64,000 nucleotides of DNA from Strongylocentrotus droebachiensis (Eukaryota; Echinodermata; Echinoidea; Camarodonta; Strongylocentrotidae): NCBI GenBank assembly GCA_035222895.1, contig JAVYIG010000321.1, positions 62,001 through 126,000 of the forward strand. The letters are read 5' to 3'. The notes below the pieces were generated by a model, which did not search any database, had not been told where the DNA came from, and saw only the letters and a program-made list of their open reading frames with translations. How positions within the stretch are numbered: the stretch's first letter is position 1; the number at the start of each line of letters is the position of its first letter. Positions 1-11,070 of the stretch are shown here, piece by piece. A program made the position numbers and the translations under genes.

Positions 1-119
1 GCTTCCATGTGGTGTCTTGTAGTCCATGTTAAGACAAGTGCTCTGGAGGTGTGTGCATCAGATCATGATAATGTATCCCGCTTCCATTAGTAGATGCATT
101 ACGTTGTCCTAGCTGATAA

Positions 120-1195
120 CAGTCTGACAAATAGGCACTTCACATGGTTACATCTTCTGTTGAGAGTGCCAGAAGGGCATTAACTCTCTACAAAAGTACA
201 ATAGTTAATGCCCATCTAGCTCTGAAAGGACATTTTAACAGTCTGACAAATAGGCACTTCAGTTTGATACATGTACATCTACGGTTGAGAGCCAGAAGGG
301 CATTAGTTCTCTATGGAAGGAAACAAGTTAATACCCCTCTACCTTTGAACAGAGAACATTTTAGCAGTCTGAAAAAAGGCACTTCAGTTGGATACAACTT
401 CTGTTGAGAGCCAGAAAGGTATTAACTCTCTACAGAAGGACCCATGCTATTGCCCCTCTAGCCCTGAAAGGGGGTCATTTTAACAGTGTGACAAATAGGC
501 ACTTCAGTCAGATACATCTTCCGTTGCGAGCCAGAAGGGCATTAGTTCTCTATAGAAGGACACAAGGTAATACACCTCTAGTTTTGAAAGGAGAACATTT
601 TAAGTGTGACAAATAGGCACTTCAGTTGGTTATACCTCCTGTTCAGAGCCAGGAAGGCATTAACTCTCTACGGAAGGACAACAGTTAATGCCCCTCTAGC
701 TCTGAAAGGAGGTCATTTTAACAGTGTGACAAATAGGCACTTCAGTCAGATACATCTTCCGTTGCGAGCCAGAAGGGCATTAGTTCTCTATAGAAGGACA
801 CAAGGTAATACACCTCTAGTTTTGAAAGGAGAACATTTTAAGTGTGACAAATAGGCACTTCAGTTGGTTATACCTCCTGTTCAGAGCCAGGAAGGCATTA
901 ACTCTCTACGGAAGGACAACAGTTAATGCCCCTCTAGCTCTGAAAGGAGGTCATTTTAACAGTGTGACAAATAGGCACTTCAGTCAGATACATCTTCCAT
1001 CAGCCAGAAGGGCATTAGTTCTCTATGGAAGGAAACAAGTTAATACCCCTCTACCTTTGAACAGAGAACATTTTAGCAGTCTGAAAAAAGGCACTTCAGT
1101 TGGATACATCTTCTGTTGAGAGTAAAAAAGGTATCAACTCAAACATTTTTTGTACTCAGGGTTAAGAGTTAACACCCTTTTAGCTCTTAAAAGAC
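120..1195. repeat. 119-bp tandem satellite; each unit contains a hairpin
   Basis: Nine units of about 117-123 bp. The GCC of the left arm recurs at 168, 291, 410, 530, 648, 768, 886 and 1003, and a degenerate last unit begins near 1108. Each unit has a linker (GTGTGACAAATAGGCACTTC) followed by a hairpin. The left arm is GAGAGCCAGAAGGGCATTAA, then comes a loop of about 20 nt, then a near-complementary right arm TTAATGCCCCTCTAGCTCTG. Units alternate between two variants: 530 matches 768 and 648 matches 886, each 238 bp apart and almost identical, so a dimer was amplified recently. Short open frames across the array are by-products of the repeat and are not genes. The same hairpin occurs singly elsewhere in the window. 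Confidence 0.93.
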
Positions 1196-1908
1196 GAGAG
1201 CTTCCCTCTATTTTGAGAGCCATCTCCCTCTTCTTGGTTGTTAGGAGCATCTTGTCTCATTCTTGTTTACAATGTGTCCGGTAGCTTGCCCCAAATTCCC
1301 CTAACCCACAAGGCACACTTCCCTTCATGTACCCCTATGCTAACGTATCATCCGCATCTTCTGATGGCAGTGCTTAGTTTTTTCTCATCCCCATTTCCAC
1401 CTTCTCTCTCCAATGGCCAAATCCACATGGGGGAAAATTATATTTACAGAAAGTTATCTCAAGAGATTATATGATCCATATGAATCTACACGAACTATGA
1501 GCTTTGATGGTATTACAGTTTTTTTTCAAGGAACACTACATATTTTGAATATTTTCATCCGCTGAAATATGGATTTCTCTCTTTTAATGCAAGAAAACGA
1601 AACAATCAAACTCTTATGGATTTCAACCAATGACATTTTTGCCTTCCCACATACAAGAATGATCAATTTCTTGAAAATGCTGACACAAAAGCAGGTTTAT
1701 TACCTGAAATTGAAAAAGCTATTTCCATCAGTTATTCAATCAATGATGCAAGTTTATGAATTCTAGAAGCTTTGTAAATCTGTTTCCCTTCATATGAGAT
1801 CGAACAGGTGTTCTTAACCCATTGTCTCCTGGAACCGGGTGGCCTCTGTATTAAGCCTATGGGAATGAATGAATTCAGTAGTTAACAGGTTAACACAACA
1901 TGTATGCC
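1196..1908. other. non-coding stretch, nothing recognised
   Basis: AT-rich unique-looking sequence between the hairpin satellite and a foldback element. Open frames are short and lack splice-site support. Confidence 0.5.
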
Positions 1909-2306
1909 TCCTTAAAGATAAACTTTAGTACTGGTAATGCGATTGCATTGTGAAAGGAAAGGTTTGGAAAGGATCAGAAACAGATGATCATGTAGCATGT
2001 AAGTATTGGTGTGCACTGCAAGGTTCTGGAGTCATCAAAATCATAATAAATTTGACCGAGTCTTGGTAAAGTAACAAACACTCACATAGAAAGCTATATA
2101 TGGGACAACACACATGGTGTCGGGGATGGTACTACCTTGGTTTCCTTGTCTTTCTATGCTCATTACTCAGCCAGTATACATTTTCTTCCAAAATTGTTTG
2201 GCACATGTCATTTATTTGTAATCTTGAACATTCAGTGTAAGTTTCGTTTGATTCTGTGAGAATTTTTTTTTTTTTTTTTTACCAGTACTGGAATTTATCT
2301 TTAAGC
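1909..2306 (+). mobile_element. ~400-bp non-autonomous TIR element, copy A
   Basis: The left end CTTAAAGATAAACTTTAGTA (from about 1911) is mirrored by the right end near 2282-2306, whose reverse complement is CTTAAAGATAAATTCCAGTA. This gives a TIR of roughly 27 bp. A poly-T run lies just inside the right end. The interior matches the reverse complement of 8919-9320 over at least 200 bp, so the two are copies of one family in opposite orientation. No transposase is present. Family assignment is not possible from the sequence alone. Confidence 0.75.
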
Positions 2307-3127
2307 TTATGACACATAGGTAATCTTCCACCCATGCCCTCTATCTCTGTCTCATCCTCACCCCTCCTCTCCAATCCCGCAATCCTTCATACTCCCTCCA
2401 TGCTCCCACATACAGATGAACTCGCACATAGCGAACTAGATGAATGTCGAGACGTTCAGAACGGTCCAGTACACATTTATGAATTATGCATGTCTTTGCT
2501 CAGAAAAATGCAGACAAGAGAAGTACTTATTGATCAGGCCATCCAAAAGATACATACGTACTGCATTGACATAGCTGGTACAGGCACGTACAATGTAAAA
2601 CATTGTTGAATAATTAAATGCCAATACAGGAGAATGGTCTGGGAATGCATTATGAATGCAGACTTCGAGGTTAATTGATGCTACAGTTTTCCAAATATGA
2701 TTATGTATAACAAGTATATATATATATTTATATAAAAAGCTTCTGTCATTCTTGAACATAAATATTTCATTTTAATTTAATTTGATTCAATGCAATCTAA
2801 TTTCTTTATTGGCTACAAGAGAAATGTGAGGTTGGTGAAAATGAAACATTGCAGGAAAATGGAGCAAATAAAAGTTTAGAAAAATCTAAAAATGAGCTCT
2901 GGAAAAAGAAATGGAAAGGATGTAAGTGCAAGTCCAAGCTGTTTTGTCTTGTACATTACTGACCACATGTAAGATTTTATATTATACTAGTATATGATCA
3001 TTATATCAATGGAAGTAATAGCACTTTAGAGAAGACTAAATTTGAAGTGAAAGAACACATTTGATGTTTATTTATGTGCAGAACTACACAATACTTTGTT
3101 ACACATTGGACATCCAATGACTGATAC
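2307..3127. other. non-coding stretch with a weak exon-like segment
   Basis: Mostly AT-rich. A 67-nt segment (2855-2921) is open in one frame between an AG and a GTAAGT, but it has a poor pyrimidine tract and nothing to splice to, so I do not call it an exon. Confidence 0.4.
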
Positions 3128-3600
3128 TGCTTTCAAACTGGCTTCTATCGGAGTCACACCGATGAAAATACCGATTGAATTTTCCTTATGTAAACAAAGG
3201 TGAAACCGCAGTTTCCCCCCTGTCGCTTTCTAACTGCCGGTGAAATTCATTCGCTGTTGGGAGGCTTTGCCGGAAGTGAAGAATGATTGCGTAATTATTA
3301 AGCCCGCGCTCCATCTAGCTAGCATGCAGCATATTCAACCATAAGTCAACAAACACAGCTGGTTACGATAAAGCGCGCATATACTGCGACCTTTGACCAT
3401 TTTAATCGCTGTTTTAATCCCGAACGCTTTCTAACTGGCCGTTTCATCGGTGTCACACCGATAGAATGAGAATTTCTCCTGCTCTTGAGCAGGAGAATTT
3501 AATCGCCTATTTCTCTTCTTTTCATCGGCTATTTAATCGCCTTTTTCTCCTCTGTTGCTTTCTAACTGGCTGTTTCATTGGATGCATCCGATAGATCAGT
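3128..3600. mobile_element. palindrome-rich foldback element cluster
   Basis: The palindromic motif ATCGGNGTCACACCGAT occurs near 3147 and again near 3446, in inverted relation with its flanking bases. A third, diverged copy lies at about 3577-3595. The word GCTTTCTAACTGGC recurs at about 3426 and 3555, with variants at about 3130 and 3225. At 3474-3497 there is an 11-bp-stem hairpin TTCTCCTGCTC / GAGCAGGAGAA with a 2-nt loop. The whole looks like one TIR element plus a partial or nested copy. No coding capacity. Confidence 0.6.
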
Positions 3601-4074
3601 GCAGTTAGAAAAGGGTATAAGGGACCTTTGATTGGCACATAACTTCCTTGAGGATAGTTTTTTAGTTTATTATACAGATTACAGAAAGCAGAAATAGGTG
3701 GAGCTCCTGTCAATAAAAAAAATATTGTTTTGTTTTACAATTACTCTGTAATCAAATAGGTGAAGCTAGTCACGATTAGGGTCATGTTCATCTTTTTCCT
3801 TGCGATGTTTTGTGATAAGATTAGTTTCATAATTAATGGACGTATCTCCTTTCTCTGGAATTGCTTTTGCTATGAAAGGATGCCATAAATCAGAAAGATA
3901 CCGGTAATTATGTATGTGCCAATTTTGTGAAGGTGGTGATGATGGTGATGGCTTGGAAGGGGAGCTGTAGGGGACATCTTGGACAGACTGATATATATTT
4001 CTATTAGTCATGAATTATTGAAGGTACAATAACTAATGAGTAATATATCCAATTTATGTTCATGCTTTTTATCA
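3601..4074. other. non-coding stretch, nothing recognised
   Basis: AT-rich sequence without convincing exons. A short GATGGTGATG run sits at about 3935-3950. Confidence 0.5.
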
Positions 4075-4312
4075 CGTTCTACAACTACTATTACTACTTC
4101 TGCTTCTATGACTACTATTACTACTTCTTCTTCTGCTTCTACGACTACTATTACTACTTCTACTTCTGCTTCTCCTACTATTACTACTACTGTTACTATT
4201 ACTACTACTGCTTCTACTACTTCTACTACTACTTCTACTACTTCTACTTCTACTACTTCTTCTTCTACTACTTCTACTACTTCTACTTCTACTTCTACTT
4301 CTCCTCTGATGA
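4075..4312 (+). repeat. TAC/TTC triplet microsatellite
   Basis: About 240 bp of interrupted (ACT/TCT)n triplets. Because the period is three, several frames stay open and give artificial Thr/Ser-, Tyr/Phe- or Ser/Arg-rich translations. These should not be annotated as proteins. Confidence 0.95.
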
Positions 4313-4599
4313 TAACTACTACAGCTACAAGTGAATACCATTTTTAGCATCCATCAATGAATGTGTATTGCTGAAAATTTCAATATTCTTAAAAGAACTG
4401 CCTTCAAGGTATCCATGGGGAAAAAAAAAATCAACAAGGAATGTAGAGAAATGCTCCCCATAACCAAACCCTTTTCCGCCCATGATCAAACCAAAGCAGA
4501 CCAGCAATTACTCATCCATCATAAAAGCTGTGAAGTCATTGGACGAAACGATCCCCCGGAGGTTAGGAGCCCTAGAAAGCAATCACAATCTCAGCTAAA

Positions 4600-4985
4600 T
4601 TACCTTTCTATTCTTTAATACAAATATCTCCCATCTTTCATCTCTCTCTCTCTACCACCCCGACATGAAATGATATTTTTTTCATATCCAATATATATAT
4701 GCATATTCTGAAATGCTGATCAGATTCTTTTCATTTAAACAAATGTAATATTTGTAAAGGAAGATATCGTGACATTAAGAAACCTGTAGATAATTACCTT
4801 TCTATTCCTAAATACAAATATCTCCCATCTTTCATCTCTCTCTCTCTACCACCCTGACATGAAATGATATTTTTCTCATATCCAATATATACGCCTATTC
4901 TGAAATGCTGATCAGATCCTTCCCATTTAAGCAAATGTAATATTTGTAAAGGAAGACATCATGATAGTCAGAAACTTGTAGATGA
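4600..4985. repeat. 194-bp tandem duplication
   Basis: TACCTTTCTATTC begins at 4601 and again at 4795. The two copies are highly similar through the CATCTCTCTCTCTCTACCAC block, the GACATGAAATGATATTT block and the ATTTGTAAAGGAAGA block. They differ by scattered substitutions. Confidence 0.9.
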
Positions 4986-5116
4986 TGTAACTTGGAAAAA
5001 ATATGAAGTTCATTTTACATGAACTTCCACATCATTGTCTGTTGCTACTGTTTCAGAAAGTTTTTAAATTTGTCCCTCCTGTCAAAGCTTACATAATATG
5101 CTTTGTAGTTCAATTT

Positions 5117-5194
5117 GTCGGTTTGGAGCCCAAAAGGCATTATCTCGATAATTTTTTAACACAGAATTATGCCCTTCATGTTCCCAACAACAGA
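5117..5194. repeat. solo hairpin repeat (same family as 120-1195)
   Basis: The left arm around 5120-5143 (GGTTTGGAGCCCAAAAGGCA) is imperfectly complementary to the right arm around 5167-5194 (TTATGCCCTTCATGTTCCCA). The arms carry the family core AGCC-AGAAGGGCATTA in a diverged form, with a loop of about 24 nt. Confidence 0.6.
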
Positions 5195-5214
5195 TTTGTA
5201 ATGTGCGTATAAAA

Positions 5215-5407
5215 TATAACGTTCTCACAGGACTTTGTATATTATTACCCCGGCTTTATCTTTTACAACTATAGACCTCGGTACATTCAAGTAATGAATC
5301 TTACTTGGTAGCCACACACTACAGCTGGGTCAAGTGTTGCAAATGTAGATTAATGTCTTGCCAGAGGATGATGATGCTGCGGCGGGATGGAGACTTATCT
5401 AGTAAAC
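5215..5407 (-). mobile_element. SINE fragment (body/tail), minus strand
   Basis: Read on the minus strand, it contains CAAGACATTAATCTACATTT, then a GACCCAG segment and a GGTAATAATAT segment. These are in the same order as the body of the complete SINE at 6725-7115. The tRNA-like head is not recognisable, so this is a 5'-truncated or rearranged copy. Confidence 0.7.
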
Positions 5408-5727
5408 CAGCACTTCTCAACCCTTTTTTAAACTTGAGGCACAGGTTGGCAGTTCTCAATATTTGAGGCCCACCTTACAAAATCTTAATGAGAGAAAAAA
5501 ATTCCAATAAAAGTGACACAAGAAAATCCAGAATGGATTGAGTGACATTGGACGATTATATCTATTGTTGTAATACTAATACTACACTATTTACTCCCAT
5601 CTATGATATAACTTTCAACATGAAACAGAATATACCGGTAGTTGAATTTCATTTTATTAATTTCTTTTTGTGTGTAAACTTGTGGCCTACCTGACAGAGT
5701 GGCCTACTGCTTGAGAAGCAGCACCTG
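5408..5727. mobile_element. hAT-like miniature element
   Basis: The left end CAGCACTTCTCAACCC and the right end (reverse complement CAGGTGCTGCTTCTCAAG) are imperfect inverted repeats of the CAG...TTCTCAA type seen at ends of hAT/Charlie-like elements. The interior has GAGGCCCACC and GTGGCCTACC segments near the two ends. At 320 bp there is no transposase. An 8-bp target duplication is not obvious, so the class is tentative. Confidence 0.45.
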
Positions 5728-6724
5728 TACAAATCTTTTTGCAGAACATGTGTAGGCTCTCTTTGTATATATCTCTACTAGCTATCTAAGTTTGTAGTTT
5801 GATATATTATTCCATACATGGGAGAAAAAATACGCATTAAGTATCAAATCATTGCGTTTGTCTGTCTGGCTGTGTCCGATGATTTGTTGTCTTGGTGACA
5901 TCTCTAAAATGACGGCAAGGGAAGGACTTGCCTACGCACTTTCCCTCAGCTGACGACACTTACCAAGGCTGGTCGTTAATATGAGAGCCCATTTAGGCGA
6001 AAGGTTAGACCAATACATAGGAGATACAAATGTACAGAGATTGACCTATTCTGAGGTCCGCAATACATTATTATTGTATAGAGTTCAATCGTGAATGCAT
6101 GAAACCTGCTTTATTGGAAATGCATCGTATCTACCTGTACAAGTTCAATCATTAATTATGCAAGAAAGCTGCTTTACAGATTTACATGTATATTTTGATG
6201 ATGCAAGGGCTGTATATGCAGATTATCTTCTCGACAAGTTTAATGAATAGAAACTGTAATATTGGAATATAAATTCTTCCTTTCCCATACTGTGTATTAA
6301 TCCAATATGTACTCAAAACGTAACTAACAGAGAAAGGCCATGAATATTGTCACCATACAAAGATCAAGGTTGGAAAATATCTTTTGGTGCCATTGATCTG
6401 ATGGGACATCTGCACTGAAAATGGGCTGGATTGAAAATACATGTAAGGTCTATTATTTGGAAGGTCCTCTGCAGAGCCATGAACATCAGGCTTTTCAACT
6501 TATCACTCCAATGGCACTGATGATATCTTTGGTTTTTAGGTTATTTGTGGTGAATAGGATTTCTATTATTTTTACATTGGAAATGATATTTATTTCAATT
6601 AATTGAACTCTTTCAGGGATTTTTTTCTTTCCTATATTATTCTTCTCAAATTAACAATGCAGCTACAGTCATGACCAAGACAAAAATTGCTAGAAGATAC
6701 CCATGAAGTGAATTATTTGTAGAG
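5728..6724. other. non-coding stretch, nothing recognised
   Basis: About 1 kb of AT-rich sequence. No splice-supported open frame, RNA gene or clear repeat was seen. Confidence 0.5.
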
Positions 6725-7115
6725 GTGTTGTGGTCTAGTGGATAAGTCTCCGGACTGTGAACCACAAGGTACTGGGTTTGCATCCCACCACAGCACTAAC
6801 GTCCTTTGTCAAGACATTAATCTACATTTGCCATACTCGACCCAGGTGAGGTAAATGTGTACCTGGTAGAATTCAATCCTTGAATGCACTGAGTGCTAAA
6901 GTTGCTAGAGCTAAAGCTAGGGTAATAATATTGTAAAGCCCCACAGTACTACTTGTAGCTACTGCTCTCTCTATATAGAAAACTTTCCCAATCAGTGCCT
7001 GTTGGTTCCCCATGATCCCCCTTTTTCTTATGTTAATTGAGAGCTGAGTTGACGAGATAGCCACCTGTCAGTGACCTCGCTGGGTGGTCTAATTCCTTCT
7101 GGCCAAACTAGTACA
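6725..7115 (+). mobile_element. tRNA-derived SINE
   Basis: The head at 6725-6796 folds like a tRNA. GTGTTGT pairs with ACAGCAC as a 7-bp acceptor stem. TGGTCTAGTGG matches a Pol III A box, GGGTTTGCATCCC a B box, and the anticodon-position triplet is GTG (His-like). It is followed by a non-tRNA body with CAAGACATTAATCTACATTT and a tail that matches the minus strand of about 42,015-42,215. Related body sequence occurs at 5215-5407. The anticodon stem is poorly paired, as expected of a SINE and not of a working tRNA. Confidence 0.8.
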
Positions 7116-7859
7116 GACGGCCTTTAAGTCCATTGGAAGCGCATAGAGACATTACATCATATGCGCTAATTAAGAATTACCCCACTGGATTTGATAAGAA
7201 TATAACATACATTTTCCATGACTCCAGCCGAGCTTGGTACTCAGTGGGTTAATTGATATCACTTCATCACCTGCGGGCCCCAATGACTGAATCACCTTAT
7301 TAAAAAGCAGTCCTCTACTTTAGTAATCTTGTAAAATCTTTACAGCGGATTTCAAGTAAATAGCTTTTTAGAAGGTGCCCACATCCATAAGATTAAAAGG
7401 ATAACGCTGCCCTTTTTGTGACACTCGCCACCGCTGTAGATGGCCTTTTGGTTCCACTGTATCTTAATGGACATCAAAGCCAGCGAAGGAAACCAGGAGT
7501 GACACAGATTTGTTGTCTTTTCCTACAAGGCATGCAGATTCTGGGTAACCCTATATGTAGCCCGCCAACTGGCCTTTACTTGTTGTCTTTCATTAACCTC
7601 ATATTTGTGGAGGTAATTTGGGAGCGGATTCCAACAGGTCGGGGGAAAGCAGAGCAGTCTCGTCCCCCATGTTTGGGAACGACGTAACCAGATGGAAAAC
7701 AGTCGCAGAAGTCCTGTGAGAGCTGCTCTCAAGAGTGCATTTATTGCTCATTTAATGTATTTTAGGAATATTCTTGATTCATCTGTGACATTCATCCGCG
7801 TGAGTCATTCTTCCTCTGCCATTGAATGACATAGCTGTGTGTCACCCCTCCGTCCCTGT
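7116..7859. other. non-coding stretch, nothing recognised
   Basis: Unique-looking sequence with somewhat higher GC around 7400-7700. Open frames there lack splice support and resemble no protein I know. Confidence 0.4.
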
Positions 7860-8500
7860 CTAAGGTAGATATTAAATCACCACGCTCGGCCTGGCAGTGC
7901 TCTGCACGGCGCTGACGTCACTACGCCTCCTCGGCATGAATACTGTGGGTCGGAATAGCTCGTAGAGAGAAAGAGAGAGAGAGAGGAGCATTATTTAGCT
8001 TACTGTATTCACCCCTTCCTTCGTCAAGTGTCCGTGTGTGCACCTACCAGAGAAAAGGGGCTAGCTGTATTGTGTGAATGTGTCTCTTTCTTATTATCTA
8101 CCGGCACCAGAGAGGGAGAGAGAGAGAGAGAAGGGAGGGAGTGTGTGCGTGTGTGTCTATTTGGGAGTCTCCATTACTCTACGCAAATAAAGCATGTCTT
8201 GCTGCATTGCCCTTGGCTTGTGGATATACTCCGGCAGGAAAGGCGCCTTGAATAACTCCAATCTTCGTTAACGCCACCTTACTCCACGTTGGAACCATAT
8301 GCACACGTAGTACCACATGCTGATGGAATTCATGTTCTTCACCATGGAATTGCATGCATGATTTTAGGGATTCTTGAATCAAACTCTGTGAATTCAATAA
8401 GGAACTTTTTAGGAATACATTAATGTGCTTTGGATTTACTTGTCATCATGTTCCAGTGTACATACAGACATGATTATCAAAAGCCTACTACTAGGTGAGT
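7860..8500 (+). promoter_or_regulatory. candidate promoter / 5' non-coding exon region
   Basis: A GC-richer block contains a perfect cAMP-response-element palindrome TGACGTCA at 7913-7920, followed by GA tracts (about 7968-7994 and 8111-8132). A strong splice donor AG|GTGAGTACG lies at 8494/8495. The large coding exon at 19,955 begins at a splice acceptor, so at least one exon must lie upstream, and this is one candidate. There is no transcript evidence and no clear TATA box. Confidence 0.2.
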
Positions 8501-8918
8501 ACGTTAGACGGTTGCTGCACTCCGAGTTATTGATATTTGATGAAACGGCATAATTTATGTGTGCATTCTTGTAGGCCTAACAACGCTGTGTTGTTTTCAC
8601 TGTCGCAAATGCACTATGTCTATGGACATGTAGGCATACATGTGTCTATGATATTGAAACAATACATACATGTATTTGTGTATGTGTGAATGAATTGATT
8701 GTTATCAGAAACAGTATTTGTACAGTATGTGAGATGTACGTTAATGCTATAGAAAACAATAGAATTATAGCAAATTCATGTACATCTATATCTATTTAAT
8801 GTAACTGTACATGTTAGAGAAAACATGATTTTGAACTTTCAAATACACCTGTACATGTATTATTCACTTTATTTACAATGTATACTGTATAATTCACGTT
8901 CGTTTCAATACATATAAC
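8501..8918. other. non-coding stretch rich in TACATGTA words
   Basis: AT-rich with many GTACATGTA / CATACATGT words. No gene or defined element. Confidence 0.5.
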
Positions 8919-9320
8919 ACTTAAAGAGAAGGTTGAGTTCTGGGAAGAGGTGGAAAATAATTTGTGAGCGTTATCATTCTTATTATGCAAGTGTGGAAGA
9001 ACATCAGATAAAACATGTTTCCTGAAAAGCATGGCTCTTCAAATGCCTTCATATTCTAAATATGTCATGTAACATTGTAAAACTCGGGGGTAGGATTTTT
9101 ACGCCACGTGTTCATGTAGTCTCATATACATCTTTCTGTGTACAGTGTTTGTAACTTTACCAAGACTTGGCCAAATTTCTTATCTTTTTGATGATTCCAG
9201 AACCTTGCAATACACACAAATTCTTATATGCTAGATGATCAACCTTTTCTGGTCGATTCCACACCGTTTCTTTCACAATGCAATCACATGACCAGAACTC
9301 AACTTCATCTTTAACTTCAC
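8919..9320 (-). mobile_element. ~400-bp non-autonomous TIR element, copy B
   Basis: The left end ACTTAAAGAGAAGGTTGAGT is mirrored by the right end near 9293-9320, whose reverse complement is GTTAAAGATGAAGTTGAGTT. On the minus strand the interior aligns with 1909-2306. Within it, a 43-codon stretch stays open in both copies without indels and ends at the same stop after Ser-Trp. Flanking non-coding bases are also similar, so shared descent of a mobile element explains the match without requiring a gene. Confidence 0.72.
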
Positions 9321-11070
9321 AAATGCTTATACCTGAACAATTGTATACTGTACTCCATTGATACATTGGTAGCCTTATTTGTTTACACCTATTGCATGTG
9401 TCATGTAGTGTCATACATACACTGTACACATACATGTACAAATCATTTACAGCAGGTTTTGCCTAATACATATTGTACCTTTGCGCATCAGAAAGAAAAT
9501 GTCATAATGTTGAAATATAGACAGTCTGTTATTCAGTGGGTGTAACTTCATTATATTTATCCTACCATGCACGTCATGCATTTAGAAATTATGTTTGGCT
9601 CATGAATAATTCCAGATGAATTATAGATCTGCAGGTGTGTGTAGATGTATACATGTAGGTAGAGGCTTAAGAGAGGATGAACCTGTTCCATATCTAGACA
9701 AGTTTGCATGCAGTCATACACACACAGTAAATAGAGAAGCATGTAGGCCTATTGGAAGAAGAAATAATTATTTGTGTATCATCATATTTTATGAACAACT
9801 AAATTGTCTTACAAGAGAAAAATATTAAGAATATTATAAATCATTCAAATGTGCATTCTGTCAGCTATATATTTTCCAAAATAACTGGAAGTAAATATTG
9901 AAGTGCATGTTAATTATCTAGTTGCATTTTCATCAGTGTTTGTGGAACTATTTATTAATTAATTTCTTTAATTTTTAAATAATACCCTTGTGGCATGCAT
10001 GATTGTAGGATTGTACTTACCAGTGTTAAAAATACTTTTCTATTTGTGGAAGCTCTTTTAGGATTTGGTGTAGTATTAGTGTGATTTTCTCACATTGATA
10101 TTGAAGTATTTTATTGTTACATTACCAGAACTCTTTTTCACTTTACCAGACTTATTTGCTCACCGCTCCTGTGTATTTTATTTTCGCAGAGTAGAAGTTA
10201 AAGGGATAGTTGAGTTTTGTTGCAGAGGGCGCTACACAATTTTATTTTTGTGAGATAATGAAAAAGATAATGACAAAATCATCTTTGTTTGATCAAAATC
10301 GCGGTTGAGAGACGACTGAAATATCCTGAAATATCCTTAAATATAACCATTTCTAATATTTGTAGTGCCCTACAAATATTTGGTAATTTTGAACCAGCCG
10401 TTAAAAAAAAGAGAGCGCCTTATACATTTTGCCAATATTGGCTTTTTGTAGGCTTTTTCGTGTTTGTCATAATACACACAACCAGCTGGCCCTTGTATTG
10501 TTATTATTAATAAATGTTTAAAATTAATTAACGGTCACCATATATTTTTGAAAGTAGAGCTGAATTGGTATTATGATCGCTTTCAATCTAAATTTACACA
10601 TTTTGGGGTCTAAAATTACCTTCATAGCAATTTTAGATTCTAAAAGTGCAGTAGAAATGTCATAAATAAGAATAAGAGCAATAAACATGCACTTTGAAGA
10701 CATTTGAGATCTTGAACAAGAAGTCAACTAACCCTTCATCAATTCATCCGCCTTTCATGCTGACAACATGAGTACATTGTGCGTGAGCAAATTGTGTGTG
10801 TATTCTAGCATGCAATGCTACCTGGCAGTGCAGACGTAATTTGCTTTACATTAGATATTAATGGAATCCCCTTGCACCCTCTGAATTAGATTTGAAAGTC
10901 TAATCAATGTGCAGCTAGTCATACACTGAGCAGTGACTCAGTATAGTACCGGCGGAGTGAATAATTAGTTAACATTCATTGTGTGTAATTTCACTCCGCC
11001 ATGTTCTTTTGCAGTGTTTTCTTTGCTTATTAAAACCCATTCAGTGTGGCATGATTTTTTAATACAATTA
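9321..11070. other. non-coding stretch, nothing recognised
   Basis: Long AT-rich tract. A TTAAAGGGATAGTTGAGTTT word near 10,198 resembles the ends of the 1909/8919 element but has no visible partner end. No supported exon. Confidence 0.4.

Noticed and set aside
144-1119. Several repeated open frames with shared peptides such as RARRALVLY across the first kilobase
   Set aside because: They fall exactly on the hairpin satellite units, repeat with its period, and shift frame between units. They are by-products of the tandem repeat.
2855-2921. A small exon ending at GTAAGT
   Set aside because: Weak acceptor and no compatible neighbour. One open frame of 67 nt is expected by chance.
4036-4350. 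Thr/Ser-, Tyr/Phe- and Arg/Ser-rich open frames
   Set aside because: All arise from one triplet microsatellite read in different frames.
6725-6796. A functional tRNA gene (His-like anticodon)
   Set aside because: The A and B boxes and acceptor stem are present, but the anticodon stem is poorly paired and the sequence continues into a SINE body found elsewhere.
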